Shown in pieces: positions 47,281-60,500 of a DNA stretch of 64,000 bases. The DNA is from Parus major (lineage: Eukaryota; Chordata; Aves; Passeriformes; Paridae). Position numbers and translations under genes: made by a program. Numbering within the stretch: position 1 is the stretch's first letter; each line of letters begins with the position of its first letter. The notes beneath the pieces are model-generated. The model had not been told where the DNA came from, ran no database searches, and worked only from the letters and a program-made list of their open reading frames with translations. The stretch covers positions 29,661,262 to 29,725,261 of the forward strand of contig NC_031776.1 of the NCBI RefSeq assembly GCF_001522545.3, given 5' to 3'.

Positions 47281-47690
47281 NNNNNNNNNNNNNNNNNNNN
47301 NNNNNNNNNNNNNNNNNNNNNNNNNNNNNNNNNNNNNNNNNNNNNNNNNNNNNNNNNNNNNNNNNNNNNNNNNNNNNNNNNNNNNNNNNNNNNNNNNNNN
47401 NNNNNNNNNNNNNNNNNNNNNNNNNNNNNNNNNNNNNNNNNNNNNNNNNNNNNNNNNNNNNNNNNNNNNNNNNNNNNNNNNNNNNNNNNNNNNNNNNNNN
47501 NNNNNNNNNNNNNNNNNNNNNNNNNNNNNNNNNNNNNNNNNNNNNNNNNNNNNNNNNNNNNNNNNNNNNNNNNNNNNNNNNNNNNNNNNNNNNNNNNNNN
47601 NNNNNNNNNNNNNNNNNNNNNNNNNNNNNNNNNNNNNNNNNNNNNNNNNNNNNNNNNNNNNNNNNNNNNNNNNNNNNNNNNNNNNNNNNN
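47281..47690. other. Assembly gap of 410 N
   Basis: All bases are N. The length is not a round number, so it is probably an estimated gap size. Open frames that cross it are artefacts. Nothing can be said about the missing sequence; the flanks are unique, moderately GC-rich DNA with no repeat unit reaching the edge. Confidence 1.
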
Positions 47691-50600
47691 ACATTTCTGT
47701 TCCTGCCTTCCTGCAGGACTGGGGGCAATGTGCATTTCTGCTTCATTTCTATAATAGATGCACAGCCATTAGAGCAGCACTGTAAAAACAAAACCAGCTG
47801 ATAAACTACCTGCCTTTTAGAAGAGGAATAAGTGAGGAAAGAGGTTCAGGAAATCACTTCTGACCTCGGTTTATTAGTCTGACTTTGATTCATTATTCTG
47901 AAAGAGTAATTAAAAGCATGTCTGTAAAAGACAAATACAAGAAAAAGCAGCAGACTGTACAGAAAGAGGTACACAGCCAGTGAACTAAAATCTTCTTTAT
48001 GATTCTAGCTGAATTACATGACAGGGGAAATTTGGGGAGTGGTGTGCAAGTCCAAGCACATGGGGTTCAACTGTGCACATTTCTGTTCTAAAATCAGCTG
48101 GAAATTAAAAAGATGATAAAGACCTGGGAACAGCACTTTGAGGGAATTCTGCAGTACTGACAGATTACAGGATATGAACCTCAACCCCATCATCCATGAA
48201 AGTGTCACCATCCAGGTGGTGAAGGGACAGAGAAACTTGGGTGTATGTCCTCTGCAACACAGGCTGAGAGCAAAGGTGGGTTTTCATAAGAAATTTTACA
48301 GAAAAAGAAATTAGAGTGATCTGAGGGATGAAGAATCTGAAAACAGGAGGCCAAAATGCCTTCTTCCACTTCTTTAGCTTAGGAAAACTCATATGGAAAG
48401 AGGATGTGATTATTGTCTACAGGAAAAAAACCCTAACATAAACATTAGAGTGGGGAAAACACCCAACTCTATTAATCTAAAGAAATCATGAAGGAAAATT
48501 AAAAAAACCCCCAACTTCTAATGATATTTAATCTGGCAATGAATAAAAAAAATGCTTGAAGATCAAATCAGCAAGACTGTCACAGTCTTCCCATTTGAGT
48601 AAACAGGCACTACCTCTAAAAGATTTCTTGAGCTGTATGTAAAAAGGATTGTATCACGTCTGGATTTAGGAATTTAAGAATTCAGTGTTAGTCCTGTGTG
48701 TCTCAAGGAAGTGCTGTGAGATAGGCTGACATGCTACAATCCACCTGCTAATCAGACCAATACTCAAAGGCTGTTTTTTCCTAAGGATGTCACTGCTGGA
48801 GGAACATCCCAGGAAAATGCAAAACAAACTAGTAGCTGGAAAAAGCCAAGAATTGTTTAATTTTTCAAAAGTGACTGCAGGAAAGAAAGACATTTTGCCT
48901 ATGAATTACACATTATTCAGTTCTCTAAAGAAAACCTGAAGGGTTTTTCATTAGAGAGAAATTTGTTACTGCAATAAATGAAAAATTTGCATCGGGATCT
49001 TTTGTTTGTTTTGGTTTGGTGGTTTTTTGTTAGTTTGGTTTTCTTCATTGGGTTTTTGTGGTGTTTCAGGTCCTTTCTGTTGTGTATAGCAGCTCAAAGA
49101 ACAGGTATTATCTATAATAAAATGTTTCAGGGATAAGACTGAAACATTTCACAACTTTTATTTCAGTAACAATGTAATCATGATTTGCATTGCATATTTT
49201 CAATTCTAAGCATAATTAATTTTAAATATGAATTGAAGATCCATGTAGACATAAGAACATACTCTACACACTGAAGATGTAGACATGAGCAGCAGCTGGG
49301 ATGTTCAGAGGCTTGATTTTTGCTTCTTTTGATTTTTTTTTTATTAATTACAGGTTGACACAATTTATGCAGACAACATGATATTGCCAAGCAATTGAGA
49401 GTTGAGAGGTGGCTGTCTAGGCCATGATTAGCTGGGGGGTGCTTTGGAAATTCATGGCTGGATTTCTAGGAGATTCATTCAAATAAATGATATGAATAGT
49501 TATTATGTATCAAACATTTTAACATCTTTAAGCAGAACAGGCTCTACAAAATGTAGCAGATATATCAGCTCAGAGGAGTCAGGTCATTCTCATGGATGAT
49601 TCAAGGCCAAACATCAGAACCTCCAGAGCCCAAACAGAACAGGATTTTTTAGGACAGTGATTATTTCACTTTATTAGGTAATAAAAAGAAAAATTGTTCT
49701 CATTCCCTTGATGTACCCTGAGTAAAGAGATGACTTAATTTCTTCCCTATTTTGGTTCTTTGTATAAGAATTGGTGATAATCATATAGCTATAAAGGAAA
49801 TTAAGGTGGTGTTTTTTACTGTCTTAGCTGACCCAAGGAAGAATGGAGAAAAATAACCTGTATTGATATTTTGGACAGAGTTATTCCAGATGTTCAGCTT
49901 CTCTTTGTTCTTCTTCCTAAGCATCAGCAAAACCTCTCAGTCTGACAGACTTTTTCTCTCAGTATTTTGTGGTCATGTTACCTGGGGAACTGGGCCAGAA
50001 AGAGACTTAAAATATTTTTTTTCCAATGAAACAACTCACCCTCATGCTATAAATTTCACTGTTGCAAAATCTAATATCTAGATTTTTGAGGGCTGAAATT
50101 TATTGTCCCAGCAAGAAACACTCCCACACTGCAAGCTGTGTAATCACAAATATCATTATTAACCATAATCAGAAAATAAGTAAGCAAATACCACTACATG
50201 AATAAAGGAAGAATCCAAATTAAATGCTGCATGTAGGAGATAAATACACAAATTTAAAACAAGTAGTTTAACAGCAATTTTCACCTGATATAAAAAGTCA
50301 GAATGAGTCGTATTTAGGAATAAAAAGAATACCATCTTTGACATTTTAGCATTATAGATAATTGCAGAACAAGTTCAGATGAATCTGACAGCTGTGGTAT
50401 GCTCTCAACATTTTTCCCTTTATATTGAGACACTAAGTTAAAGTTTATAGAAAGAGATGGAATGAAAAATAAGAAAGAAAATGTATCCTAAAACCTTAAA
50501 ATAACTGCCCTTAAAGATTTTTTATGATTTCAGTATTAAATTTCTTTTTCACTGGCTTTGAAAACCTGGAAAATTAAAAAGATGTTTCTGAGGGATTTGT

Positions 50601-53600
50601 AATGCCTTCTGACATTTAGACTGATAGAAGGCATGAAACAATGTTTTAGAAGTAGGTAATCAACTGTTGACTTCCAGTAAGATTCTAACCTCAGACTTGT
50701 CTTTATTCACAGATTTTGTAGGCTATAGAAGCAGTATTTTCATCAAAGGACAGTTTTTGTAGGCTTTGTGCAATATTGCTGTTCCCCTTCCTCCAGGTCC
50801 TTGCTGATGTTTGGGCTGAATCTTACTGCAGAATAAGGAAAGACTTCCATGGAACATTTCCTGCAGGATTTGTTGGTACATACATCTTTGGCTGGAGCAG
50901 CATCCCTGTGAATTACAGCAGACATCTTGCCTTGCCTTGGCAACTCCAAACCTTTAATGCTTTACTGTGTACAGATTCCTCTATTTTAACAGCTGACACT
51001 AATCTTGGGTCAATAAAAGGGATGGTTTTCCTCAATGCTTTTCTCCTGATCATTGTTCTTTTGTTCATAAACACACAACATTTGCTGTTGCAGGAACCAT
51101 GGGGTGCAATTGCTCAGATTGCCATTGAGAACTGAGGCTATTTGGTCCCTGAGTTAAGAAAACAATTAAGTATGTACTTAAGCTTAATTGACTGAGTGAA
51201 AATAAGGTGTCTGTTGGATTTCATTGAATAGTGAAGCTTAAACATGCCGATGTTCTCTTGGGTTACAGCTTTGGTTACCCTCTTGGTATAGCACAGCATT
51301 GATGGAAATAAAGGTTTCATGCACACATTTTTGCCACAAGTGATTAGGATTAAAAACACTGTGGGGAAACTCACCAACCCTCACATCCAGGCTGTGTCTC
51401 AATCATCAGTAAAGTTTGAATTAAATTGGAGTTTCCCTTATTTTTTTTTCCCTGCAGAGTCTGCACCTGCCTTGCACTCGGTGACAGAGAGAGCTAACAG
51501 GAGAATTTCACAATCTGGAATAAGCAAAGGACAAGGTGATGATGGAAAAAATTAGCTCTTTGTTTAGTAAATCATTATCACTAATGAACATGCAAGTACA
51601 ACTTTCCTGATTTTTAAAAAAGACTTTTTGCAACAGCTGAGATGAAAGGGTCAAATCTCACGTAAGAAATCCTACTCCAATTTTGCTGCTAATAATGGAA
51701 AAAGCAACTGAATATCTAGATTCAGCAAAACCACAAAAACAGTCAGTTAATGAGTAATTTCTTTTAACTGGGTGTTTATACTAAATAGCTTGGAATTGTG
51801 ATAATTATAATTTGCACTTGTATTTTATTTTTCATCATTTTTTTCAATGTTCTTTGTAAACAATATAATAAATCTTTCCAAAGTGAAGCTCAGCTTCCAC
51901 CTGAGTGGTGATTTTGGATTTTTTTCTTTCCCAGCATATATTTAGCTGGAGAAGTAAAAATATGAATGCACAAGTGGAATTTGAACACACATTGATTTGT
52001 TGATATGCAGATACCTGATTGCCTTTGAACCCTAGAAAATTGAACCCTAGAACCTCAAAATCAAAATAATTCAGCAGACATCTGCTTCAGCAATGTCAGT
52101 CAGGACACTTCACTTTAAAAGAAAAACTTGATCAGCAGTAATTCCGATTTCTAAACCTTTCCCAGCTGGAATTCTGTCAAGATTGAAGTTTAAAAAAAAA
52201 AGTTTCTCTTAAAGTGTGTTAAATAGCACCTGACAAAAATAGAAACTTACTAATTCAAAGTAACAGGTTCATTAATGAAGGATCACTAATTGCTCTCATT
52301 TCACATTAATTATGGTAAGATATTTAGTCTAATGACCTTTGATTACTAGGTCTTTGTGGAGAAAACTGAAACCTTATTAACTTTCCTCCTCCTTCCCACA
52401 TAAAATAAAAGAAATTAACATAGTTCTGAATCCACCCAATTTTTACCAGGGGTATTTTAGGAAAACACCTTCCTGTTAGCTCTCTTCAGCTAAGGATCAA
52501 CATTCTTGAGGGACACACTCATTCTTTTTTTTAGCCTCTCAAATCTTCCTGGAAAGGTAATTTTTTCTTCTTGTGTTTTCTGTCTGTCAGCAGAATGTAT
52601 CCAAAGTCGATAATGAAAACATTTGTGGATGTTTCTTTTCATAACTAATTTTTTTTATGCTATTTTCATTGTAGTGTGCCTCAACAAATCCATCACACTT
52701 TCAGCATCATTTTTTTTCCTTGCCAGTGCCTGTCTCTATTCCCTCATCAGTCAAAATTGCCTTGAATTTATATACCAAGGTCCTCTTTTAAACTTTACCT
52801 TCTCCTACATGCAGATCTTGTATTTGTTGCTGATTTTTCCATTGTTGACAGCCAAAAAAAGGCTATAGAGTTCAGTTATTAATTCAGTGCAGATCTGAAA
52901 GTGAATCACTAAATATTGCATTTTTAATGGTATAAAGCCTGACATTTTCAGGCTGATTAGGTCTTAAATCCTTTTGCTTCTTACTGCCTCTTCACTGCTG
53001 TGTCTTGACCAACGATTGGGATCAATCAGCTTCAAAATAACTTTCACCTTCCCTGCTTGGTCTGGCACATCTGCACAGCCCATGCAGCTCCCTGATATGT
53101 TTGGGTTGTTGCAAACAGATGATTGATTTATTCACTCTTGTCTTCTCTGACAGCAAGAAACTCAGCTATGCCAAACTCCAGTCATGAGCTGCAAATCCAG
53201 CCTTGCTTCCTAAGGGAAGGGGTCTTAAAACAGCACCCACAGCCACCATGGGAGCAGGGTTCTGTGGAGAATGTCTGAGCAGGAAGAGCTATTTGTGGCA
53301 CAGTTTCCAAACCCCTGTTGAGGTCTGCTCATCCTTGGTGGGACCTGCTCTTGGTGCAGGAGCAGTGGAAGCCTTTGGTGAGCAGTCTTGGAGCCCCAGC
53401 AGCTGAGGGACAGCAGGTGTCTAATGGCAGCAGGGGTTTATGTTCTTCCTGTGGCATCTCGCACCTCAGCCTGCATTAAAAACCTCACTCAGCTCTTGTT
53501 TTATAGGTGGATATACTTGTACAACAATAACATAAAGCTGCAGTGCTGAAGATCACAGAAATGTGACACCTAACGCTGTAGAAAGGAAAAAAAAATCTGC

Positions 53601-54519
53601 ATTTATCCACATATGCAGAGTACTTTCATGTATTTAAGGGATTAAAAAAAAACTTCCCTCAATTCCATCTGTGACCTCTCAACATTTGTTTAGCATCCAT
53701 TTTACTGGTGTAGTAAAGTAAAAGGCAACTCACTCTTTTGGCAGAAATTAAATTTAACAGTTGCTTTATTATGGCTGGTTTAGGTGGAGAAGGTCTCTCC
53801 TGAAAGTTTTAAGACATTCTGCAAATAGTCCCAGTACAGAGCTCAGATAAACAAAGCGTTCCTGAAAGGAAAAGCAAATGCAGGGGTTGTTTCTGGCAGC
53901 ATTATCCCATGTGCTGCATTACCCTGTGTGCTGCAAGGGCTGCTCCTCCCCGAGGTTACAGCTGAGGATGTTACAGAGGAAGCACGGAAGGAAGGTGTGA
54001 GAGAGGGATTATGCTTCTATTGTTAGCACACAGCATTTCCAGGCATTATTAAATATAATTTATTTTTTTTTTCCTTTTGTTCTCAGCAATTTCCAGATGA
54101 GATGAGTATCTCTTCTTTATGAGGGCTCACTAGGAGTGCTGCCTTACAATCTTGCCCATGGCTGTTTCAGTGCTATATAAATAACCATGTAACACAAGGT
54201 ATTCAACCCAGAACTGCAAGTCATTGAGAGCTTTATAAATCCAGTTCATTTTACATTTAAAAGGCTTGGTGAAAGAAATTAAGTTTCTTAAAAAGCAGGC
54301 ACTGGCCCAGCAGTTTGGCTGAGCAGGACAAACAGCAGGGAGCCACATTTCAGCTGTTTAATTAGAGGCTCAGACCTGGAGTCTGGTACCAAGTATAATT
54401 CCTGTGATTCACCAAGCACTATTGGTGCTGCTACACCTCAGGAAATGCACTGGGTAAGTTTGAAACACTACCAAAACCAGGCCTCTGAAATGGAGGAATT
54501 TGCTAAAATCACTTTTTAG
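47691..54519. other. Long non-coding stretch with one exon-shaped segment
   Basis: No gene is recognisable. It includes a T/G-rich tract at about 49,000-49,070, the exon-shaped segment at 51,458-51,535, and an AT-rich patch at 52,230-52,350 (TCATTTCACATTAATTATGG, TAATGACCTTTGATTACTAG) that could be regulatory. A 119-codon plus-strand frame at 50,776-51,135 starts at TTG and has no domain I know. Confidence 0.55.
51458..51535 (+). other. Exon-shaped 78-nt segment with good splice sites
   Basis: The left side has a strong acceptor: TTTCCCTTATTTTTTTTTCC followed by CTGCAG. The right side is GGACAAG followed by GTGATG, an acceptable donor. The length is 78 nt, a multiple of three, and the phase-1 reading frame is open throughout: SAPALHSVTERANRRISQSG then ISKGQ. 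This is the best-formed candidate exon I saw in the window. I do not recognise the peptide, and no second exon is visible, so it may be a cassette exon of a long gene, a lncRNA exon, or chance. Confidence 0.22.
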
Positions 54520-54612
54520 GTGATGGTGCCCCATCCCCTGAAAGTGTTCCAGGTCTGGCTGGTGGGGTTTAGAGCAACCTGGTCCAGTGGAAGGTGTCTC
54601 TGCCCACGGTAA
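54520..54612 (+). mobile_element. CR1 LINE fragment, sense, cut before the 3' tail
   Basis: Sense CR1: GTGATGGTGCCCCATCCCCT, then CTGGTGGGGTTTAGAGCAAC, then CTGGTCCAGTGGAAGGTGTC and TCTGCCCACGGTAAAAC. The native ORF2 stop TAG has become CAG and a one-base insertion shifts the frame. The copy stops abruptly in the 3' UTR, where CR1 would continue with its GGCAGGG segment, and an A-rich run (about 54,611-54,625) follows instead of the octamer tail. Confidence 0.9.
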
Positions 54613-55509
54613 AACAAAAAAAAAAGGATAATTTATAAACAACTCATTACAAAATGCACTGGTGGGAGTGATTGATGCTGATTTCTGTTCATCCCTTTAG
54701 ACTGCAGCAGCTTTGTCAGGTTTCTCCAGGTGGCTGTGGAATTGACACTGTTTTAAATCTGTAAAAGTCCTGAGATGGCTTTTGGGTGGATTTCTGAAGC
54801 AGAAAAACGAATCCTTGATCTTATGCATGTACACATCTCAAGTGTCCCTTAGACAGCTCTCTGAGGACAACCTGCATCTGCTTCAGCTCACTAGAAATGC
54901 AAACTAAACTCTGTTTAAGTGAGTTTGTTAGTTAGTAAAGATGAAAAAAGACATTTGCAGAGACAGCCAGGCAATAACCCTGTCCCAGTTGTTAATGCAG
55001 CTCCAACCCAGCACTCAGTGTTTCTGCAGCCCCATTCGACTCCAGGAATGAGAGGAATGGGACCATAAAAGGGAGAAAATCAGGTCAGAAAAGCTGGAAG
55101 GGAGAACAGTGAGGAAGTAAAGAGCTACCAGGAAAAAGTCCCTCCAGAAAACCACAGGGATGAGTGTAAGATGATGCTTGTACACTATATAAACCAAGGA
55201 TTTTTTGCTCTGAACTTGACCCTCTCAACAAAGAGCCCTGTTGAGTTCCACAATGAGCTCACTGAGCTCTCACACCTGGCCATGATGAAGCAGAAATTGA
55301 GTATTTCTCTAGAGCATCTACACACAAATTTCAAGGACTATAAATGCTGTGGAAGCTCCATCTCTGTATTCCCACCAAATAAAATTTCTTCCAACAAAAC
55401 TCTGTGAGAGTTGGAGTAAAGTGTCTATTTTTATGTCATAGCATACAAATTGAAAATACAGCTCCACATATGCTCCAGAAGGCAGTTAGTTGAACCAGAG
55501 CTGGAAAAA

Positions 55510-55511
55510 TT

Positions 55512-55542
<31 letters not shown>

Positions 55543-55544
55543 TT
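55510..55544. repeat. TA microsatellite
   Basis: Alternating T and A broken once by an extra T (TTTATATA), about 35 bases. Confidence 0.9.
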
Positions 55545-55642
55545 TCTGCAAAGATCATAATGGAAATTCAAATTCTATTTAGCTATTTCCAAGCTGATTT
55601 TATAGACACTTGTCACTCATTTTCCTACCTATTTTTATAGGT

Positions 55643-55712
55643 ATTAATATATTATATATATATATATATAAAATATATTTATATATATATTTATATGTAT
55701 ATTATATTATTG
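55643..55712. repeat. TA-rich compound microsatellite
   Basis: About 70 bases of alternating T and A with interruptions (TATTAATATA, AAAATATA, TATTTATATGTATA). It lies about 100 bases from the array at 55,510. Confidence 0.9.
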
Positions 55713-56927
55713 ATAAAATGTTTTCTTTGGTCTAAATTTAACTGTTTCAGTTGTGCTCTTTAGAATTATAGGGGTTTGTTCTACTTTTTAAATTATTCTG
55801 GATAACTGCTTTGGAGAAAGATGTAGGCAACAACATATTACACCCCCTTACAGTTTTCTCAGATAATTACAATATCCATATTTTGATTTAAAAGCAAATA
55901 ATCCTGTCTAACAGTCAAAGCCAGACAAACCTGTGGATTCATTTCAGTCAGCCACTGTGAGTCTTAGACAGGAGGGACATTTTGTAGTTCTCTGAAAATA
56001 TCAAATTTTAAAAAGCATTTCAATAAGGAAATAAGTGTGTGACTTCTTTTTATATCATTTATAAAGAAAATAAGCCGAAGAAAAATGGTTTTTATTATCT
56101 CACTTTGCTTTGGCAGTGACATTATGGGAGGAGGGCACAGCTGCCATTTATGAAAAAAACAACCTCCAATAACACATTTTATGGGTTTTGATTTTAGACC
56201 CTCATCCATGAGCATACATAATGTTTTGAGGTATCATTTTTTTACACCAATAAAAAACCTGATGTAAGATTTTATGTACGGCATTTTGTCACATGAATGG
56301 TGAAATGTTAAAATAAGATCAGCTGAAACATTTACCACATACTTCATTATCTCATGTGAAATGAATATCTGGATAATTGGCAAAGCAAAATCCCTGTGAC
56401 AAGGATTTATGAATTCAATAAAATTACCTTCTGCAACAGGAATTTCTGTGAGACTGAGATTTTCTTTCTGCTGAAAAACATGAGGAGTTATGAAGTGTAT
56501 CCTAAGAATTTTCTTTCAAGAATAAACCTTATTTTCTATTCTGTGTTTAACACAGAAACTCTCTTCCCCTCCTCTCTTGATTTCCAGGTTATTAATATCT
56601 AATTTAAAATAACCTTAAAATGTCAAATCCAACTTCTCTGTCAGTTCTTGAATCGGCCTCTTTTGCATATCAAATAATTAGTGCCCCTGTTTGATAGAAC
56701 TTTTACCCTTTGTTAGCAAATGCAAAATTATCAAAGGGGACTGCACCTACTGGAGTCTGTTCCCATAATTCCAACATAAATGTTCTGATTATCTCTTTCT
56801 GATATGTGTCTTTTAACTGGAGAGAGAAGGGGATTTAAAGGGTAAAGAAAAGTGTAAAAATTAGGCTTACTCCACAGAAACATGGGGAAGGTTGGCATGG
56901 ATATTTCAGAGAAAATACACATCTAGC

Positions 56928-57045
56928 ACAGTCTTCCCATGGGACCTCAGGAAAGTCAATTTATCACTCCATTTTCAGCTTTAAAATAAAATAATAACGT
57001 TTTCTTCCTCTTGACATTTATTGGGAAGCTTAGTACTAGATGTAC
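56928..57045 (+). mobile_element. Probable MIR-type SINE relic
   Basis: The order of words follows the MIR core and 3' part: CATCTAGCACAG, GGGACCTCAGGAAAGTCAAT, TTATCACTCCATTTTCAGCT, TTAAAATAAAATAATAACG, then CTTCCTC. MIR elements carry a CCTTGGGCAAGTCACTTAAC, CTCAGTTTCC, TGTAAAATGGGGATAATAAT series in the same order. Divergence is high, as expected for a pre-avian element. Called by eye. Confidence 0.45.
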
Positions 57046-57329
57046 TAATCTATGAATTATGAATGTTGAATACAGTTTTACACATTATCTAATCATCTGA
57101 CATTTTCCGTCTGATCTTAAAATATTGAACTATTTTAGCTCTGGCCACTAAAATGGCACAGCTTTCAATGAGAGGCAAACACTGGGAGAGCAGCCTGTTA
57201 TTTCAGGTGTGCAGCTGCCTCTCTGCTGCTGCTTCTGCTCCTCCTGTGGTCCCCAGCTCATGATGAGGGACTTGACACTGATCTCATGGCCGTGCTCATG
57301 CAGTTCATTTTCCCTGCTCACAGACAATC

Positions 57330-57520
57330 CACCTGGCTGTGAGTGACACTGAACTCCTCATCCCAAGGACAGGACAGCATTTACACTTCCCAAGTTTATG
57401 CCACATTTACTCTCCAGCTGCTCCTTATAGGAATTTTTCTCTGAATGCCACCAGGCCAAGTCTTACAGTTGCTTTTTTTCTCACTGCATTTACAAAAATG
57501 TTACCCTTGTCTCACACTAT
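57330..57520 (+). mobile_element. Possible L2 LINE relic
   Basis: One plus frame reads HLAVSDTELLIP, close to the L2 ORF2 segment with consensus around SKTELLIFP, and further on PSLTVAFFLTAFTKMLPLS, which parallels the later VTKSCRFYLHNIAKIRPFLS region in spacing and type. The pyrimidine-rich strand also fits L2. Similarity is patchy, so this is a tentative call. The open frame is 62 codons. Confidence 0.35.
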
Positions 57521-60500
57521 AGCATGAGCAAGAGTCCTTCAGCTTAGCACGAATTAAATTTAGGTACAGGACACAATAGTGGCACTGTAGAAATAATCAT
57601 AGAGAGAAAGGGAAGGGTATTATTTACTCCTCGCAAGTTTTTCCTAACATAATGCATCTCTGAAACCCAGAGGTCATTTATTGTGAGCGTAACAAATACA
57701 TTTGTATCCACCAAGGGCAATAAATATTGCAAATTAAGTTGAATAATGACTGTACTGTCGATTTCATTTCTACATGAGAGGCACACATGGGACTTAAGTC
57801 AGTATTTATAAGGCAATATATGGTATGAGCCTCATTCAAAGTTAGAATTGCAGAAATGTCACAAGCACCCAAATTTACTGTTACTGCCTGAGGAACAAGT
57901 GGAAAAACAAAATCATTGCAAACAGCCAATGTGTATGGAATTTATAATGAATATCTTTATCACAAACGTGTTTTTTTCAAGTTATGTTTTTTTTTTCCTT
58001 GTGAGAAGATCTTGGCACCGAAAGGGCTGAAGGAGAAAAGTGATACAGAGCAGCAATTACAGGAGAAGTGCTGCTTGCCATGTGTTTAACTGGATTGATT
58101 GTTTCAAATGTTCTCTAGCTTGCACAAACCTTCCAAACATTTCCAGAAGTAACAACCAGGGAGTCAAAAATAGAATCACAACTTGTGGTGGAGAATGGAT
58201 GACAGGAGGGGAAAACAGGCACTTGTTGCCATGCATAAGCATAAATAACTGCAATTTAAAATGAGTTCTGTGCTGCTGGCATGTATACAACTGAGCAAAC
58301 AATGTATACAACTGAGTTTCCAAGACTTTTGGGGATGCAAATGGAGCACATAAAATATATAGCTCTGCTGTTCTGACCAGCTACTTCTGTGAAGTGGAAC
58401 TGTGACAGGAGTTTGACTCTAGGTTCTTGTGGGATACAGAGGGAGATGAAAGAGAATGAACAAACAACCACTGCGGGTGGTGTAATAGCAAATTAAATTA
58501 ACTGTGGAGATAAGAGTGTGACAATAAAATATTAACAAAAAATAGAGGAAGTTAGACTTTTAAAAAATATCTAGTGATCTTATTTATCACAACAGACAAA
58601 GCCGGGAGTCACTGCATATTCTTCAGTCTGCATTTCTGTAGGCTACCAAATCCATAAATAAATACTTAGATTTTTAGATTCTCAACAAAGTATGCAAGGA
58701 TACTAAACAGGGGCTAAGGTTCCTTAATTGGGTAGTTCTTGGTTTAGCAAGTTAAAAGCTATTTTCTGCTCACCTGATTTCCACACCCAGAGCTTTAGCA
58801 GTTCTTTGAGGACCACAGATGTCCAGCATAAACTGTGATTATCTCCTGCTGGAGCCCAGCACTCTTCCAAAAGCAGATCTGTCTGTGCTTGGATAGCAGC
58901 ACTGAGGCAGCAGGAACCTGAAAATAGCCTTTAAATTTTCTTTTTTTTAATTTGATAGTATTTACCCTTTACTAAATTTTTGTTCTGATAATGTCTTTCA
59001 AAAAAGAAAGAAATCTTCAGGTCCATGACAGCAGATTACTTACAGTGTTAGAAACACAGTTTTCAATAACAACCCATACTATGAAGTTGGCATTAATGTT
59101 GTCCTTCCTAAAGCCTGAATTATTTTTATACCTGGACCAAGGTATCTTGTTCTGGCTTTGTGAATCTTTGCCTACCTGAAAAGTACACTTTTCAACTCAA
59201 GACTATTTTTAGCAGGTTTTTAACTCATCCCTGCCTCTGACTCTTTCTGTGCCCTAAAGCAGGGACACCAGAACTCTTTTTTCTCCACAAAGCAATGGGT
59301 GTTGTGTGTCCATTCCCCTGGCAAGTTACAGGAGACTTCCCTTTCAGGGGGACTTTATTTTGTTTGGATTAGATTGGATTAAAGTAAAATGGAATGGATG
59401 TTTTAGAATGTATAAATGCAGACCTGTGTTTATGTACCTACATGTGTACATATATAATATATCTATATAATCTGTCTAGAGAGTGACAACTCTCCATATA
59501 TGCCTATACCCAAATATATATATATTAATTTTATATATATGAATATTTATATCTCTGGATAATAGCCTTTGCTTGAAGTATTCTGGGTCATACAGAAAAG
59601 TGAGAGAACATTTATTAAAGACATTCTCTTGAGCAGCTCTGGTTATCAAGTCTTGTCAGAATTTCAGTGCTTTCCCAGCCATACAGGCATGTGCAGTCAA
59701 TCTTCTTGGAAGCCAAAGTGTGAGAGTTAATGAAATTTGACAACTGATTGATGTCAGATGCAGCATTGAATTTGGAAACCCAATTACCTCCTTCCCTTTC
59801 AAAGCAGAGGTCATTCCAGTCAACATGACTCTACTGACATGCTCTGCAATTCAATCTGAGAGGTTGCACGAGCTTCTGCTCTTCAGAAAATTCAGACATA
59901 AAAGGGAGCAAAATTTCCAGATGAGGCTGGCACACATTGACTAATGGCCAGTCACAGGAGCCAGGTGGAAAGACGAAGACACCCTTCCTGCACACAGACA
60001 GAGATTATTTCTCTTTGTTACCTGGATATCTGTAGTTGAAGGTGCAAACACAGTACTTTGCCAGTGCCTCGGTTTCTTTACTCCATAACTTTTTTCCCAG
60101 TGGTAAATCTTTTTTGTCCATAATTTTATTGGTTCACGCAGGTTTTCACACTAAAGGTTTGGGGAATTACAGCTCTACACTACATTTCATGCACTGAAGA
60201 TGATACAACTTTGGTAGAGCAGAGACAAATTGCACCAGAAGAAAATCCAGCCAATTACTTTTGAGCTTTAACAACCAGATTCCCAATCTCCTACTCGGTT
60301 CATTAGGCTCTTATGGTCTAAAATTGGAACTGCTGGGACTTGTGCAAGCAGAAATCTGTTGAGATCAGGTGGGCAGAAGTTATCATCTCTGTGCTTTCTC
60401 CATTCTTTAACCTATCAGCGAGGAACAAATGAATGTGGATCTTGGCAGCTGTTCTGGATTTGGTTTTTAGCAATCAGGTGCTCTTTAAAGACATTATAAT

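Larger units (their letters stand above)
54613..56927. other. Non-coding stretch with TA microsatellites
   Basis: No gene is recognised. Two TA-rich arrays are listed separately. At 55,186-55,193 is TATATAAA and at 55,378-55,383 is AATAAA, with open reading between, a spacing discussed in the findings but not called as a gene. Confidence 0.55.

Noticed and set aside
47074..47801. Long frames on both strands across the N run
   Set aside because: They are open only because the 410 N cannot contain stop codons.
50776..51135. 119-codon plus-strand frame with a hydrophobic segment
   Set aside because: Starts at TTG; no domain, no splice support and no neighbour that would explain it.
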